Of a stretch of DNA of 40,875 nt, positions 16,403-24,368 are shown piece by piece. Location of the stretch: NCBI GenBank assembly GCA_045534445.1, contig JAZSJQ010000112.1:1-40875 (forward strand), in the 5' to 3' direction. A program made the position numbers and the translations under genes. The number at the start of each line of letters is the position of its first letter. Position 1 is the stretch's first letter. This DNA comes from JAISGQ01 sp045534445 (lineage in GTDB: Bacteria; Bacillota; Clostridia; Oscillospirales; Acutalibacteraceae). A model generated the notes under the pieces. The model was not told where the DNA came from. It saw only the letters and a list, made by a program, of their open reading frames with translations, and ran no database searches.

Positions 16403-17062
16403 ATGAGTAGTATTGAACCATTAAAAATTATTGATGTATGGGATAATAAAAATAAGAAAAGTGCGAAAGATATTCTGAAAAGCATTTTTGGATTTTTGAT
16501 TAGCCTGACAATTGCGCTGATGTTTATAGTTTTCCAGGAAGATGTAAAAGAAAGAGCGGCCCTCAGTTACCTGTTTCTTTTTCTTGCATGCCTGGGATCA
16601 CATACGTCAGTGCTAGTTCCTTCAAGTTCGACATTGATTGTAATCGGAGCATCTTTGGTTTTGAATCCGTTGCTTTGCGGACTTTTCGGAGGCGTAGGAG
16701 CAGCGATTGGAGACCATACCAGTTATTTTTGCGGCAGATGCGGAAAAGTTTTTGTGGATCAATCCAAAGTATATAGATGGCTGTTGCCCAAAATAGAAAA
16801 AAACGGCTTTCTATGGGTTTTTATCTTTTCCTTTGTGCCGCTGCCGATCTATGATTTTGCGGGTCTGGCTTCAGGCATATGCGGAATGAAACTGTGGAAA
16901 TATACAGCGGCAAGCTTTTTGGGTATAGTTCCAAAAACGGTTTTTTATGCGTACTGTGGCTTTTGGCTTCTTAACACGGCAGTTGGATATTTTGACATCC
17001 TTCCTGGAGACCTGGCACGGATTATAGCTGAATATATCAGAGACATAATAAGTAACCTATGA
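16403..17062 (+). CDS. VTT/DedA (SNARE-associated) family membrane protein
   Basis: This 219-residue integral membrane protein has about five hydrophobic segments and a VTT-domain signature: a PSSSTLIVIGASL re-entrant segment followed by GGVGAAIGDHTSYFCGR, and later FSFVPLPIYDFAGLASG. VTT proteins move or scramble lipids and support membrane homeostasis. Its start lies 21 bp after kinase 2, so it is probably co-transcribed and is the first of the envelope-related genes of the cluster. The cytoplasmic N-terminus (about 25 residues) is charged. The lipid substrate cannot be inferred. Confidence 0.75.
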   Translation: MSSIEPLKIIDVWDNKNKKSAKDILKSIFGFLISLTIALMFIVFQEDVKERAALSYLFLFLACLGSHTSVLVPSSSTLIVIGASLVLNPLLCGLFGGVGAAIGDHTSYFCGRCGKVFVDQSKVYRWLLPKIEKNGFLWVFIFSFVPLPIYDFAGLASGICGMKLWKYTAASFLGIVPKTVFYAYCGFWLLNTAVGYFDILPGDLARIIAEYIRDIISNL

Positions 17063-17076
17063 AAAGAAAATGACAC

Positions 17077-18084
17077 ATGGAAATTAAAACAACAAGAATT
17101 TACAGAATGCAGTTAAAAGGCTCGGAGCTTAGAGCCTACGACGAGATGTACGAGGCATGGAAAAACTTCGTGCCGACAGTGACGGTCAGAGGCGTTAAAC
17201 AGGAAAGGTTAATGGAGATTGTTTCATTTATAATCCTGGATAATCCATTGCTGTTCTATGTAGATTATTATTACATAACGTATTCATATTCGCTTTTTTC
17301 AGATGTTATCAAAGTGAACATGAAATACCTGTTTTCAAAGAATGAAGCTCGGATTTTGCTTTATGAAATAGAAGCTCGCACCAAGGCGATTTTAAATTCT
17401 CTGGATATTTCATCAAAAGATCCTTATGAAAAGGTTCTTTGTATTCACGACTGGTTTGCAAAGAACATTGACTACTCCAAGAGCGAGGCAAAAAATCAAA
17501 AGCATCACAGTCTGGTTGGTGTTTTAGCAGAATTTAAGGGTGTGTGTGACAGCTATGCGAAGACCTTTAAGCTTTTATGTGAAATGGCTGGGGTAACATG
17601 CGTTATAGTAAAAGGAAAAAGTGTTGAACAGGAAGACAATATAATGCATGCATGGAACATGGTTAGGGTTGGAGATCACTGTGCGCATATTGATGTTACA
17701 TGGGATGCAAACCTGATTGAAGGCTGTCCTGAACTAAGAAAAAAGTTCGCCCTGCATGCATACTTTATGAAAGATGATGACGAAATGAAACACACACACA
17801 GCTGGGACAGAACGATTGTCCCTCGCTGCAGTGTTTCAGATCTGAACTTTTACAAAAGAAACAACCTCATTGCATACAATGATTCTCAGCTGCTGTCGAC
17901 TGTCAGACGCGAAGCGATGAAAGGCAGAAGAGCCATGGAGATAAAACTCATGGGCAGTCAGTTCAGCTGGAATGATCGTTTATGCAGTGAGGCTGCAAAT
18001 ACTATTGCCGGTGCGCTTGGAAAAAGCGTGCAGTTACTGTCTTTTTACGACGATAAGAACAAAATTATAATATTGTCGTATTAG
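17077..18084 (+). CDS. Transglutaminase-like (papain-fold) protein
   Basis: A transglutaminase core sits at about residues 115-215 with a full Cys-His-Asp triad: Cys157 in GVCDSYAKTF, His191 in MHAWNMV and Asp206 in HIDVTWD. Related bacterial proteins are cysteine proteases, peptidases or protein crosslinkers, often acting at the wall. No signal peptide is visible, so this copy is probably cytoplasmic. The ribosome site is weak, and the gene follows the VTT gene by 14 bp, suggesting coupling. Its stop overlaps the end of the convergent gene by 4 bp. Confidence 0.8.
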   Translation: MEIKTTRIYRMQLKGSELRAYDEMYEAWKNFVPTVTVRGVKQERLMEIVSFIILDNPLLFYVDYYYITYSYSLFSDVIKVNMKYLFSKNEARILLYEIEARTKAILNSLDISSKDPYEKVLCIHDWFAKNIDYSKSEAKNQKHHSLVGVLAEFKGVCDSYAKTFKLLCEMAGVTCVIVKGKSVEQEDNIMHAWNMVRVGDHCAHIDVTWDANLIEGCPELRKKFALHAYFMKDDDEMKHTHSWDRTIVPRCSVSDLNFYKRNNLIAYNDSQLLSTVRREAMKGRRAMEIKLMGSQFSWNDRLCSEAANTIAGALGKSVQLLSFYDDKNKIIILSY

Positions 18085-19859
18085 ACCAGATAAATCAATA
18101 CATTGATAACAATGAGCACTGCAATGCATACAAGTGATGTGATCAGTGAATTGTGGCTGAATCGCTGTGAAATCATATGCCAGACTGCAAATACAAAAGC
18201 AGCGATACATACGATAGGATTCAGAATTGTATACACTGTGAAAATCGAAATGATCGTCAGCATAATGGTGAAAACAAGTGTATGCGTGGGGTTCTGTACA
18301 CGGTACTTTGGAAGAACATTAATTGCGACAGAGGCAGTATCTTTCACAAGTCCGTTGACAGAAAGAACAATCTGAAGATAAGCTGTTCCTTCGCTGATTG
18401 GAATGATCTGCTTCGAATAAGGGTCGTAATCTGCGACGGATGAGTTTGAAACAGTGCAGGTGATGTTTCCGTTCTTTGCGGACGAAGGGAGAATACCCGG
18501 TTCAAACTTCATGGGCGAAGCGGTTACTTTGAGAGAAACGGATTTTGAGGGGAGCGAAATCCGTTCGGCCGACTCAAGAACAGTGACCGTAATACTGCTC
18601 TTCACTGAACCGACATTAACGGTAATCGTCGCAGTGCCGCTTCCAACGGCGGTGAAATTACCGTCGCTGTTAGGAGTTAGGACACTGCGGTTGCTGATGT
18701 CCCATTTCTGAGAGGAAATATCTACAGAGTTGGAAGGGAAAAAACTTGCGCTAACGGTGAATCTATCATTCTTGTAGATGGTTGTTTTGCTGCAGCTCAG
18801 TGTTATCGACTTAACTTTGAATATCTCATACACTTCTATGGTCTGGGTGAATATAGGAGGCGACGTTTCGTCGTAGCTGATAGACAACTGAGTTTTTCCA
18901 GGTTTTATTCCGGATATTTTTTTTCCGTCACAGCCCAACAGACCCGGCACGGAAAATCTGAGACTTGCAGATTTTCCGGGAAGCATAGCGACCGTAATAG
19001 GCTTGGACGTATTGAGTTCAAGCCGGTTGGGTATAGTCGCGTCACATATTGGAACCATGCTGAGCAATGCTTTGGGTATCAGCTTGATTTTAAGAGTGCT
19101 GCAGTTAATAAAATTCCGGTCGGTTTTAAGGGAATTGATAACGGCGGGAATTATTTCCGGAAGAAGAATCGCATCGGTGCACATATCCACAAAGTTGTGA
19201 AAAGAATGGAGCGGACCGGAAAAACAATAGATACCGTTATTTATGCAGAGATACTGTATAACAGGGATATTGTTATCAACAAGATAAACCACGGTCTTCC
19301 TGTTAGGAACGATACTGAGCGAAAAGTTCTGACTGTCCGTGACAATGATGCGCAATCCTTTCCCGGAGACACCTGATGTACCAGTGTGAACACCGGCCCG
19401 AAACGGGGATGAAGCTCCTGTGCTGCAACAGGACGAGATTTGAAGTTCGCCTGAGACAGGGGACTGAAGAGCGGTATTTGTGACTATAACATTGACAGGC
19501 ATTGACGAGAGCAGGCTGTTAACAGAGCTGAACTGCATCAATTCCTCAAGCCATGATAATCTGTCTGCGAGTGTGATCTTGCAGTTAGGGGTTGAATAGC
19601 TGTAAGAATTACAGGCACTAAAATTATCGCACTCTTTTTTTAAGATGATTCCATGCAGCTGAGAACCTGAAAAACTGAGAGAAAAAGAATCATTTACTTC
19701 CCTGTGAATAAGCCCCAGTATATTTTGGTGCCACTGAAAAAAAGAATTGTTGCACATAAGGTGGAGATCGTTCTGGGAACTGATCTGGGTATTGTTCTTT
19801 AAAACTTCGCTGACCGAATTAAGGTGATTATGCAAAATTGAAATGGAAAATGTAGACAT
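18081..19859 (-). CDS. Ig-like (Big_2) domain protein with C-terminal membrane helices
   Basis: The N-terminal 250 residues are unrecognised (Ser/Asn-rich, begins MSTFSISILHNHL). The middle part, about 300-520, holds two or more Big_2-like repeats with typical phrases such as ISGIKPGKTQLSI and FTAVGSGTATITV. Three hydrophobic helices close the protein. No signal peptide is seen, so topology is uncertain; the Ig-like repeats could lie on the cytoplasmic side. I chose ATG 19859 (AAGGGA upstream) over an earlier start that would overlap the preceding gene. It is the second gene of a minus-strand pair with the DUF5685 gene, 13 bp apart. Confidence 0.7.
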   Translation of the reverse strand: MSTFSISILHNHLNSVSEVLKNNTQISSQNDLHLMCNNSFFQWHQNILGLIHREVNDSFSLSFSGSQLHGIILKKECDNFSACNSYSYSTPNCKITLADRLSWLEELMQFSSVNSLLSSMPVNVIVTNTALQSPVSGELQISSCCSTGASSPFRAGVHTGTSGVSGKGLRIIVTDSQNFSLSIVPNRKTVVYLVDNNIPVIQYLCINNGIYCFSGPLHSFHNFVDMCTDAILLPEIIPAVINSLKTDRNFINCSTLKIKLIPKALLSMVPICDATIPNRLELNTSKPITVAMLPGKSASLRFSVPGLLGCDGKKISGIKPGKTQLSISYDETSPPIFTQTIEVYEIFKVKSITLSCSKTTIYKNDRFTVSASFFPSNSVDISSQKWDISNRSVLTPNSDGNFTAVGSGTATITVNVGSVKSSITVTVLESAERISLPSKSVSLKVTASPMKFEPGILPSSAKNGNITCTVSNSSVADYDPYSKQIIPISEGTAYLQIVLSVNGLVKDTASVAINVLPKYRVQNPTHTLVFTIMLTIISIFTVYTILNPIVCIAAFVFAVWHMISQRFSHNSLITSLVCIAVLIVINVLIYLV

Positions 19860-19872
19860 ATAATCATTCCCT

Positions 19873-20697
19873 TTAATTATATTTTGAGCAGACAGAGTCC
19901 ATGGTGCTGACCATTGAAACATTCATTATTCCGTCAAGCAGCTGATGGTATCTTATTAATGGAAGTTTTGAAAATGCGGCCACTGCTTCGCGGTGGAATC
20001 TGTGAAGCTCATCAATCGCGCATGAAAGATCATCTGAGCAAGTAATAGGATTAAAACTGCCGCTTTTCAAATCATCTTCGTAATCATCCACTGCATCAAT
20101 CAGATAAATCCAATTACCTATTGAATACATCATGGAGGAAAAATCATCAAAGAAACTTTTTCCTCTGAAATGACAGATGGCCTCTGCGGATTCCTGATAA
20201 ATCAGACCTATCAGGTCAGACAACTCGTTTATGGTGGCTTTTGCAGCTTCTTTTGTGTTGAAGGAAGCAAAAGCATCATCTAAAATTGAGGAAAAAAACC
20301 CGAGGTTCTCTTTTGCGGCAGAGTCCCTGTTTTTATAAAGCTTCATCAGAAGAGGCCAGATTTTTTTCTTCGTATCGGCTGAGTTATCTGCGAGCTGGTG
20401 ATAAGTCAGCATCAGGGAAATATCACACGAACGGGACAGATAATGATCTGTGTAATCTATACCGCGAATCACCTTTAACGGAGTTGCGGGACAAGTAAAG
20501 GTTGCGCATGGAGGTTCGTCGGCCCTGAGTGCCATGGCGATAAGATTGATAAAAGTGACCTCAAAGTTCAGAGTAGTGCAGCCTCTTATTCCGTGAAAAA
20601 ACTTCAGAGAGCGACAGGTAGAACAGTAAATCTGACGGTATTGCTGCCTGAGATTCTTGGGAAAGGTTTTTAAATGAGGTTTTAAATATCCAAACAC
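19873..20697 (-). CDS. DUF5685-family protein
   Basis: The opening MFGYLKPHLK and QIYCSTCRSL (Cys25, Cys28) followed by TLNFEVTF match the N-terminus of DUF5685 proteins; a second cysteine pair follows at 64 and 69. The rest is all-helical, with an acid-rich LTYHQLADN region and DAVDDYEDDL near residue 215. Those two acidic motifs are placed rather like the metal sites of helical prenyl-synthase folds, but this is only a resemblance. It uses a GTG start preceded by AAAGGGGGG. Its own promoter faces away from the toxin gene at 20778. Function unknown. Confidence 0.75.
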   Translation of the reverse strand: MFGYLKPHLKTFPKNLRQQYRQIYCSTCRSLKFFHGIRGCTTLNFEVTFINLIAMALRADEPPCATFTCPATPLKVIRGIDYTDHYLSRSCDISLMLTYHQLADNSADTKKKIWPLLMKLYKNRDSAAKENLGFFSSILDDAFASFNTKEAAKATINELSDLIGLIYQESAEAICHFRGKSFFDDFSSMMYSIGNWIYLIDAVDDYEDDLKSGSFNPITCSDDLSCAIDELHRFHREAVAAFSKLPLIRYHQLLDGIMNVSMVSTMDSVCSKYN

Positions 20698-20723
20698 GAC
20701 AGATCCCCCCTTTATTTAAATAC

Positions 20724-20752
20724 ATTTTACATGAAATATGTATAAAAATCAA
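20724..20752 (-). promoter_or_regulatory. Promoter of the DUF5685/Ig-like operon
   Basis: On the minus strand, TTGATT (20747-20752), a 17-bp spacer and TAAAAT (20724-20729) lie 27 bp upstream of the GTG start. The whole intergenic gap to the plus-strand nuclease gene is only 80 bp. Confidence 0.6.
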
Positions 20753-20777
20753 GGAATAATCACAAAGGAGAAGAACT

Positions 20778-21344
20778 ATGGACGAAAGAGAAATTAATGA
20801 AAATTTAGAAGTTGAAAACTCGGAAAATGTTGACAAAGTGGAAGAAATGGGCCCGATGGACTTTGAAAAGGAAAACAATGAAGGAGTGAAAAATGACGAG
20901 AAGCTTAATGAATCGAGTGAGGACGATGAAAAGACGCGAGCGGAAATAAACGAAAAAAGCGAATATTCTGACGAAGTAAACAAATACATGCATTCAAAAG
21001 AAGAGCTTGAAGTGTATCAGAATGCCAATTTGCGTGAAGTCGAAATAAACGGAAGAAAATGTTTGATTTCAGAAAATATTGATATGACTCAAAAGGATGA
21101 AGCAGGAAGAACCAACGAAGAAAGAATAAAAGCCGGAAAATCTCCCATTGATAAAGAGGGAGAAACCGTAGAGCTTCATCATGTGGGGCAGCACCACAGC
21201 AGCCCGTTTGCAGAGCTGACTTTTAATCAGCACAGGTCAAAAGAGGTATATAGTATTCTTCACGATACAAACAAAAGTGAAAGCGAAATTGACAGAACAC
21301 AATTCGAAAAAGAAAAAAACAGACATTGGCTGGACAGACTTTAA
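20778..21344 (+). CDS. LHH-family (HNH/EndoVII) nuclease toxin
   Basis: The first 75 residues are extremely acidic and disordered. From about 78 the sequence matches the LHH subgroup of HNH/Endonuclease VII toxin nucleases: LREVEINGRKCLIS, MTQKDEAGRTNEERI, GKSPIDKEG, then VELHHVGQHHSSPFAELT with the LHH triplet at 133-135, and further His residues at 152 and 162 toward the C-terminus. Such domains cleave DNA and are usually C-terminal warheads of polymorphic toxins; here no secretion or pre-toxin domain is attached. AAAGGAGAAG precedes the ATG. A SUKH-type immunity gene follows at 17 bp. Confidence 0.82.
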   Translation: MDEREINENLEVENSENVDKVEEMGPMDFEKENNEGVKNDEKLNESSEDDEKTRAEINEKSEYSDEVNKYMHSKEELEVYQNANLREVEINGRKCLISENIDMTQKDEAGRTNEERIKAGKSPIDKEGETVELHHVGQHHSSPFAELTFNQHRSKEVYSILHDTNKSESEIDRTQFEKEKNRHWLDRL

Positions 21345-21361
21345 AGAAAGGATAGATAAAA

Positions 21362-21757
21362 ATGAATATTTCTGATGTAATAAAGAACAACAAAAGTGTT
21401 ATCAAGGTTTTTGGCGGAGTATCTGCTGCTGAAATCGAAAAAGCAGAGAATGAGCTGGGCGTCAGGTTTGCGCATGAATATAAGGAGTATCTTGCCGAGT
21501 TTGGAACGGTTATGCTTGAAAAAGTTGATTTGTTTGGGCTGAACTCATCGGCCAGATTAGATGTTGTGAAAAACACTCTCAGAGTCCGTGAAAGCATTAA
21601 GTTAAGCAGTGATGTGTACTGCATAGAAAGCTTGGGTATAGAGGGCTACGTAACGGTTCAGAAGACAAATGGAGAACTTTATATCGTAGATGAAAAAGGA
21701 AATGAAAGATTTTTTATGTCTTCATTGGCAGAGTACGTCAGGCTTAAGTCCGAATAA
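21362..21757 (+). CDS. SUKH (SMI1/KNR4) immunity protein
   Basis: A 131-residue SMI1/KNR4-fold protein. The opening GGVSAAEIEKAENELGVRF followed by EYKEYLAEFG is the family hallmark, and the C-terminal part (TNGELYIVDEKG) matches the beta-sheet half. SUKH proteins bind and neutralise nuclease toxins, very often HNH/EndoVII types, so pairing with the LHH gene just upstream is a good fit. The spacing of 17 bp and an AAAGGA site indicate one operon. The next gene, a degenerate VWA, follows 14 bp later. Confidence 0.85.
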   Translation: MNISDVIKNNKSVIKVFGGVSAAEIEKAENELGVRFAHEYKEYLAEFGTVMLEKVDLFGLNSSARLDVVKNTLRVRESIKLSSDVYCIESLGIEGYVTVQKTNGELYIVDEKGNERFFMSSLAEYVRLKSE

Positions 21758-21771
21758 AAAGAGGGGTTGTA

Positions 21772-22389
21772 ATGCTGTCTCCGATATTTGAGAAAAACGA
21801 ATTGCCCAAAAATTTATTTACGGCAAAAATGTTGTGCCTATTCCTTATAGACACGTCGGTATCTATGAATGATATAGCGGGCATAGATAATATTGAACGT
21901 AGCATGGATAAGTTATTGGATGAAATTAATGACGATAGAATTTTTGGTGATAAATTAGATATTGGGATAGTGGAATTTAACGATGAAATAGAATTTGTTA
22001 AGCGTTTTTCGGTGAATAACCGCAAAAAAATTCAATGTTCAGAGTCAAAAGACGGTAGGATGAATGAAGCTATCATGGTCGGCATAAACCTTATCCAAAA
22101 GAGAAAATTGCTTTATAAATTATTAGGAGTTTCGTATTACCGTCCTGTTGTTTTTTTGATATCATGTAGAAAGACAATGGATTTTCAGCATGAGAATAGT
22201 GCGAAAGAACTTCTAAAGTTAGAAGTTGAGAAAAAGGGAATACAGCTATATATTATAACAGACGAAGATGCAGAAGAACACATGAGTACATATGAGCATA
22301 CGCAAATTATTAAGTGCGATGATTTTAATTTTGAAGCATCTGTTTTTGATTTATTATATAAACATGCATTTCCGCGTTATTTCTTATAA
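21772..22389 (+). CDS. VWA-domain protein with degenerate MIDAS (copy 3)
   Basis: Clearly related to the other VWA copies: FLIDTSVSMND, IVEFNDEIEFV, GRMNEAIMVG and YYRPVVFLI. The first MIDAS loop (DTSVS) is kept, but the conserved Thr is replaced (KDGRMNEA) and the ITDG aspartate loop reads ISCRKTMD. Metal binding is therefore probably lost or altered, and the protein may act as a regulatory pseudo-adaptor. It is shorter (205 aa) and lacks the Pro-rich tail. It is in one operon with the LHH/SUKH pair, with AGAGGGG upstream. Codons are more AT-rich than in copies 2 and 5. Confidence 0.75.
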   Translation: MLSPIFEKNELPKNLFTAKMLCLFLIDTSVSMNDIAGIDNIERSMDKLLDEINDDRIFGDKLDIGIVEFNDEIEFVKRFSVNNRKKIQCSESKDGRMNEAIMVGINLIQKRKLLYKLLGVSYYRPVVFLISCRKTMDFQHENSAKELLKLEVEKKGIQLYIITDEDAEEHMSTYEHTQIIKCDDFNFEASVFDLLYKHAFPRYFL

Positions 22390-22429
22390 GAGCGCGGGAA
22401 TAGAAGCACAATGAAGGAGAGGTGCATAT

Positions 22430-23164
22430 ATGACTGAAATTCAAATTTTGGAGTATTGTGCTGAAAGTTATATACCGTGCTTTATACTTGCGGATACAAC
22501 GTCGATATCCAACAACCATGCGGCAGAACGCTTAAACAAATGTATCAAAGTATTGGAGATGTTTTTCAAAAACAATCGGTACAATGAGACGTGCCTCTGT
22601 TTTGACGTGTGCCTGATTGAATTTGGCAGTACAATCAGTGTTGGTTGTTTTGAGCGTGGCAGTAGGTTTATTGCTCCGGAAATAAAAACAGAAGAAAATG
22701 TTAGAGCTCGTCTTTTAGATGCAGTGCGTATTTGTATGTTAAAGCTTCAAGAAAGAAAAAAGTTATTTAGATTGACTGCAACTATATCAAAAATACCATG
22801 GGTTATATTGATTACCGATGGATGGTTTGGAAATGATGCAGACAAAATATCTGAAATGTTGACAATTATCTACGAATCTCAAAAAACCTGTTTGCTTTCT
22901 GTTGTTGTTACGGATGATAGAGTTATTGAAAAAATAGATTTCTTATTGCCGCATTTCACGAAAGGAAAATATGCGGATAAAGATATACATGTAATGAGCT
23001 TCGGTGATTTTTGCAATGAAGTTGAAGAGCTTTATGACCGGGTAATTAACAGATACTGGGATTTACCGCCGAGGGACTTAGAGCAGGAAGATAGTCAGGG
23101 ATTTGTTTTGCCTTCTCTCCCCATAACAGAGCATATTTTTGATTCGCCGGAGAAGACAAAATGA
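22430..23164 (+). CDS. Divergent VWA-domain protein (copy 4)
   Basis: A VWA fold is suggested by CFILADTTSIS at the N-terminus, VCLIEFGSTISV, then LLDAVRICMLKLQERKKLF and PWVILITDGWFG, in the same order as the other copies. The first MIDAS loop is degenerate (DTTSI instead of DxSxS) and the central Thr is absent, whereas the ITDG loop is intact, the opposite pattern of loss from copy 3. Length 244 aa; the C-terminus has a short acidic and Pro-rich tail. GGAGAGG precedes the ATG. Copies 3 and 4 may pair to make one complete site, but this is speculative. Confidence 0.65.
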   Translation: MTEIQILEYCAESYIPCFILADTTSISNNHAAERLNKCIKVLEMFFKNNRYNETCLCFDVCLIEFGSTISVGCFERGSRFIAPEIKTEENVRARLLDAVRICMLKLQERKKLFRLTATISKIPWVILITDGWFGNDADKISEMLTIIYESQKTCLLSVVVTDDRVIEKIDFLLPHFTKGKYADKDIHVMSFGDFCNEVEELYDRVINRYWDLPPRDLEQEDSQGFVLPSLPITEHIFDSPEKTK

Positions 23165-23237
23165 AAACACACATTTTCGGGGCAATAAAAATAAGTTTTA
23201 ATTATTGAATTTTTTCGGTCCGGGAGATGTAATGTAA

Positions 23238-23336
23238 ATGGAAACAATGTTTGATGATACCGGTTGCGTAACGGTAATAAACGCAGCTGAGAGTGATGGT
23301 TTAATGCATTGTTTTATGCTGTTAAACAAAGCCTGA
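23238..23336 (+). CDS. Possible 32-aa peptide between VWA copies 4 and 5
   Basis: An ATG frame of 32 codons with a GGGAG 11 bases upstream; the product opens METMFDDTGCVTVIN and contains several Met and Cys residues. No similarity is recognised. It fills part of a 209-bp gap before VWA copy 5 and could be a leader, a small protein or chance. The suboptimal ribosome-site spacing lowers confidence. Confidence 0.25.
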   Translation: METMFDDTGCVTVINAAESDGLMHCFMLLNKA

Positions 23337-23373
23337 ATGACTTTGTTCAGAAAATAAAAAAGGAGATGTAAAA

Positions 23374-24066
23374 ATGGATAATTACGGCAATTACAATGAC
23401 AGGCCTGCAATTTTACCGGAAAATATTGCAGAAAAACATGTTGCATGTGCTGTTCTTGTTGACACATCGGATTCAATGAAGAATGGTAATGCAATAGGAC
23501 AGGTAAATGAAGGCATAAGGCTGCTTATAGATCAGATTATGAATGATTCTCAGGCACAGGGAGTTGTAGATCTTTGTATAATCGAATTTAACTCCGACGT
23601 GAGTGTGGTACATCCCTTTGCTCCGATCAGCAAGGTTGAAGTTGCTCCGCTTAAAGCCAGAGGAATGACCAGTCTGAATCAGGCAATTCTTACCGGACTT
23701 GATCTTGTAGAAGAAAGAAGATCTCTGTATAAGACTACGAGTACACTGGCATGGCGTCCCTGGCTGTTTTTGATTACTGACGGCCTTCCCACCGATCCCC
23801 AGCTTGAAAGTGAAGCTAAACGCAGACTTCAGGATGCTATGGACAGAAAACGAGTGATCTTTTTCCCCGTTGCAGTTTCCGGTGCAGATGAAAAACACCT
23901 TGCATCCTATCCGTGTACCAAAACGCTGAAAGTTACGGACAATGACTTTACATCTGCATTCAAATGGCTCAGTACCAGCATGATACACATTGGAAACTCA
24001 GATCCTTCCCTGAATGCCGCCACACTTCCGGAGCTGCCCACTAACATGACGATTGAGATCAATTAA
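23374..24066 (+). CDS. VWA-domain protein, TerY-like (copy 5)
   Basis: A 230-residue VWA protein with intact MIDAS: DTSDS at 30-34, MTSLNQAI with Thr99, LITDGLPTD with Asp136. The body is closest to copies 1 and 2 (EKHVACAVLVD, FNSDVSVVHPFAP, RPWLFLITDG), although the N-terminus differs (MDNYGNYND). The tail TLPELPTNM keeps the shared Pro pattern. AAAAGGAGATG precedes the start. It is the last gene of the island; terminator-like hairpins follow. It brings to three the VWA copies expected to bind metal. Confidence 0.9.
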   Translation: MDNYGNYNDRPAILPENIAEKHVACAVLVDTSDSMKNGNAIGQVNEGIRLLIDQIMNDSQAQGVVDLCIIEFNSDVSVVHPFAPISKVEVAPLKARGMTSLNQAILTGLDLVEERRSLYKTTSTLAWRPWLFLITDGLPTDPQLESEAKRRLQDAMDRKRVIFFPVAVSGADEKHLASYPCTKTLKVTDNDFTSAFKWLSTSMIHIGNSDPSLNAATLPELPTNMTIEIN

Positions 24067-24184
24067 GTGTGCATAACTGACACAGAGTGATGGTCTATAT
24101 GCTTTAAGCAAACCCCATACCGAGAAAGACCATGCACAAAATTGTGCGGACAGCCCCAAAAGCCTCCTGGTCAGGAAAATTAAG

Positions 24185-24230
24185 AAACAAAACTTACTCC
24201 GCTGTTCATGTGGAGTAAGTTTTGTTTTCT
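24185..24230 (+). terminator. Terminator hairpin downstream of VWA copy 5
   Basis: AAACAAAACTTACTCC (24185-24200) pairs perfectly with 24212-24227 around an 11-base loop, and the descending arm runs into a T-rich stretch. It is the likely transcription end of the island. Confidence 0.7.
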
Positions 24231-24263
24231 GGCTGAGTGTGTTCGTGATTGCAAATAATGTAT

Positions 24264-24305
24264 ATACTCATCAATGAGGAGGCTCGCCTTCTCATTGATG
24301 AGTAT
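24264..24305. repeat. 19-bp hairpin with CTCG tetraloop
   Basis: ATACTCATCAATGAG (24264-24278) pairs with 24291-24305, and the inner GAGG/CCTT extends the stem (one G-T) to a CTCG loop. There is no T run. It could be a REP-like palindrome or a factor-binding site at the island edge. Confidence 0.6.
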
Positions 24306-24368
24306 GATTTAAATAGTGCGGGCATTTAACGCTGTGGTGAAATGCGCCTGATTCAGTTGAAATAAACA

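Noticed and set aside
19860..19922. Longer N-terminus for the Ig-like protein
   Set aside because: It overlaps the end of the DUF5685 gene by 50 bp; ATG 19859 has a ribosome site and 13-bp spacing.
6694..24066. Prophage or conjugative element as the origin of the island
   Set aside because: No integrase, terminase, capsid, relaxase or coupling protein is seen; the HerA-like ATPase alone is not evidence for conjugation.
7593..24066. Tellurium resistance operon (TerB, TerC, TerD)
   Set aside because: VWA, PP2C and kinase are present, but no TerD-, TerB- or TerC-like sequences were seen, so a full ter operon is not supported.
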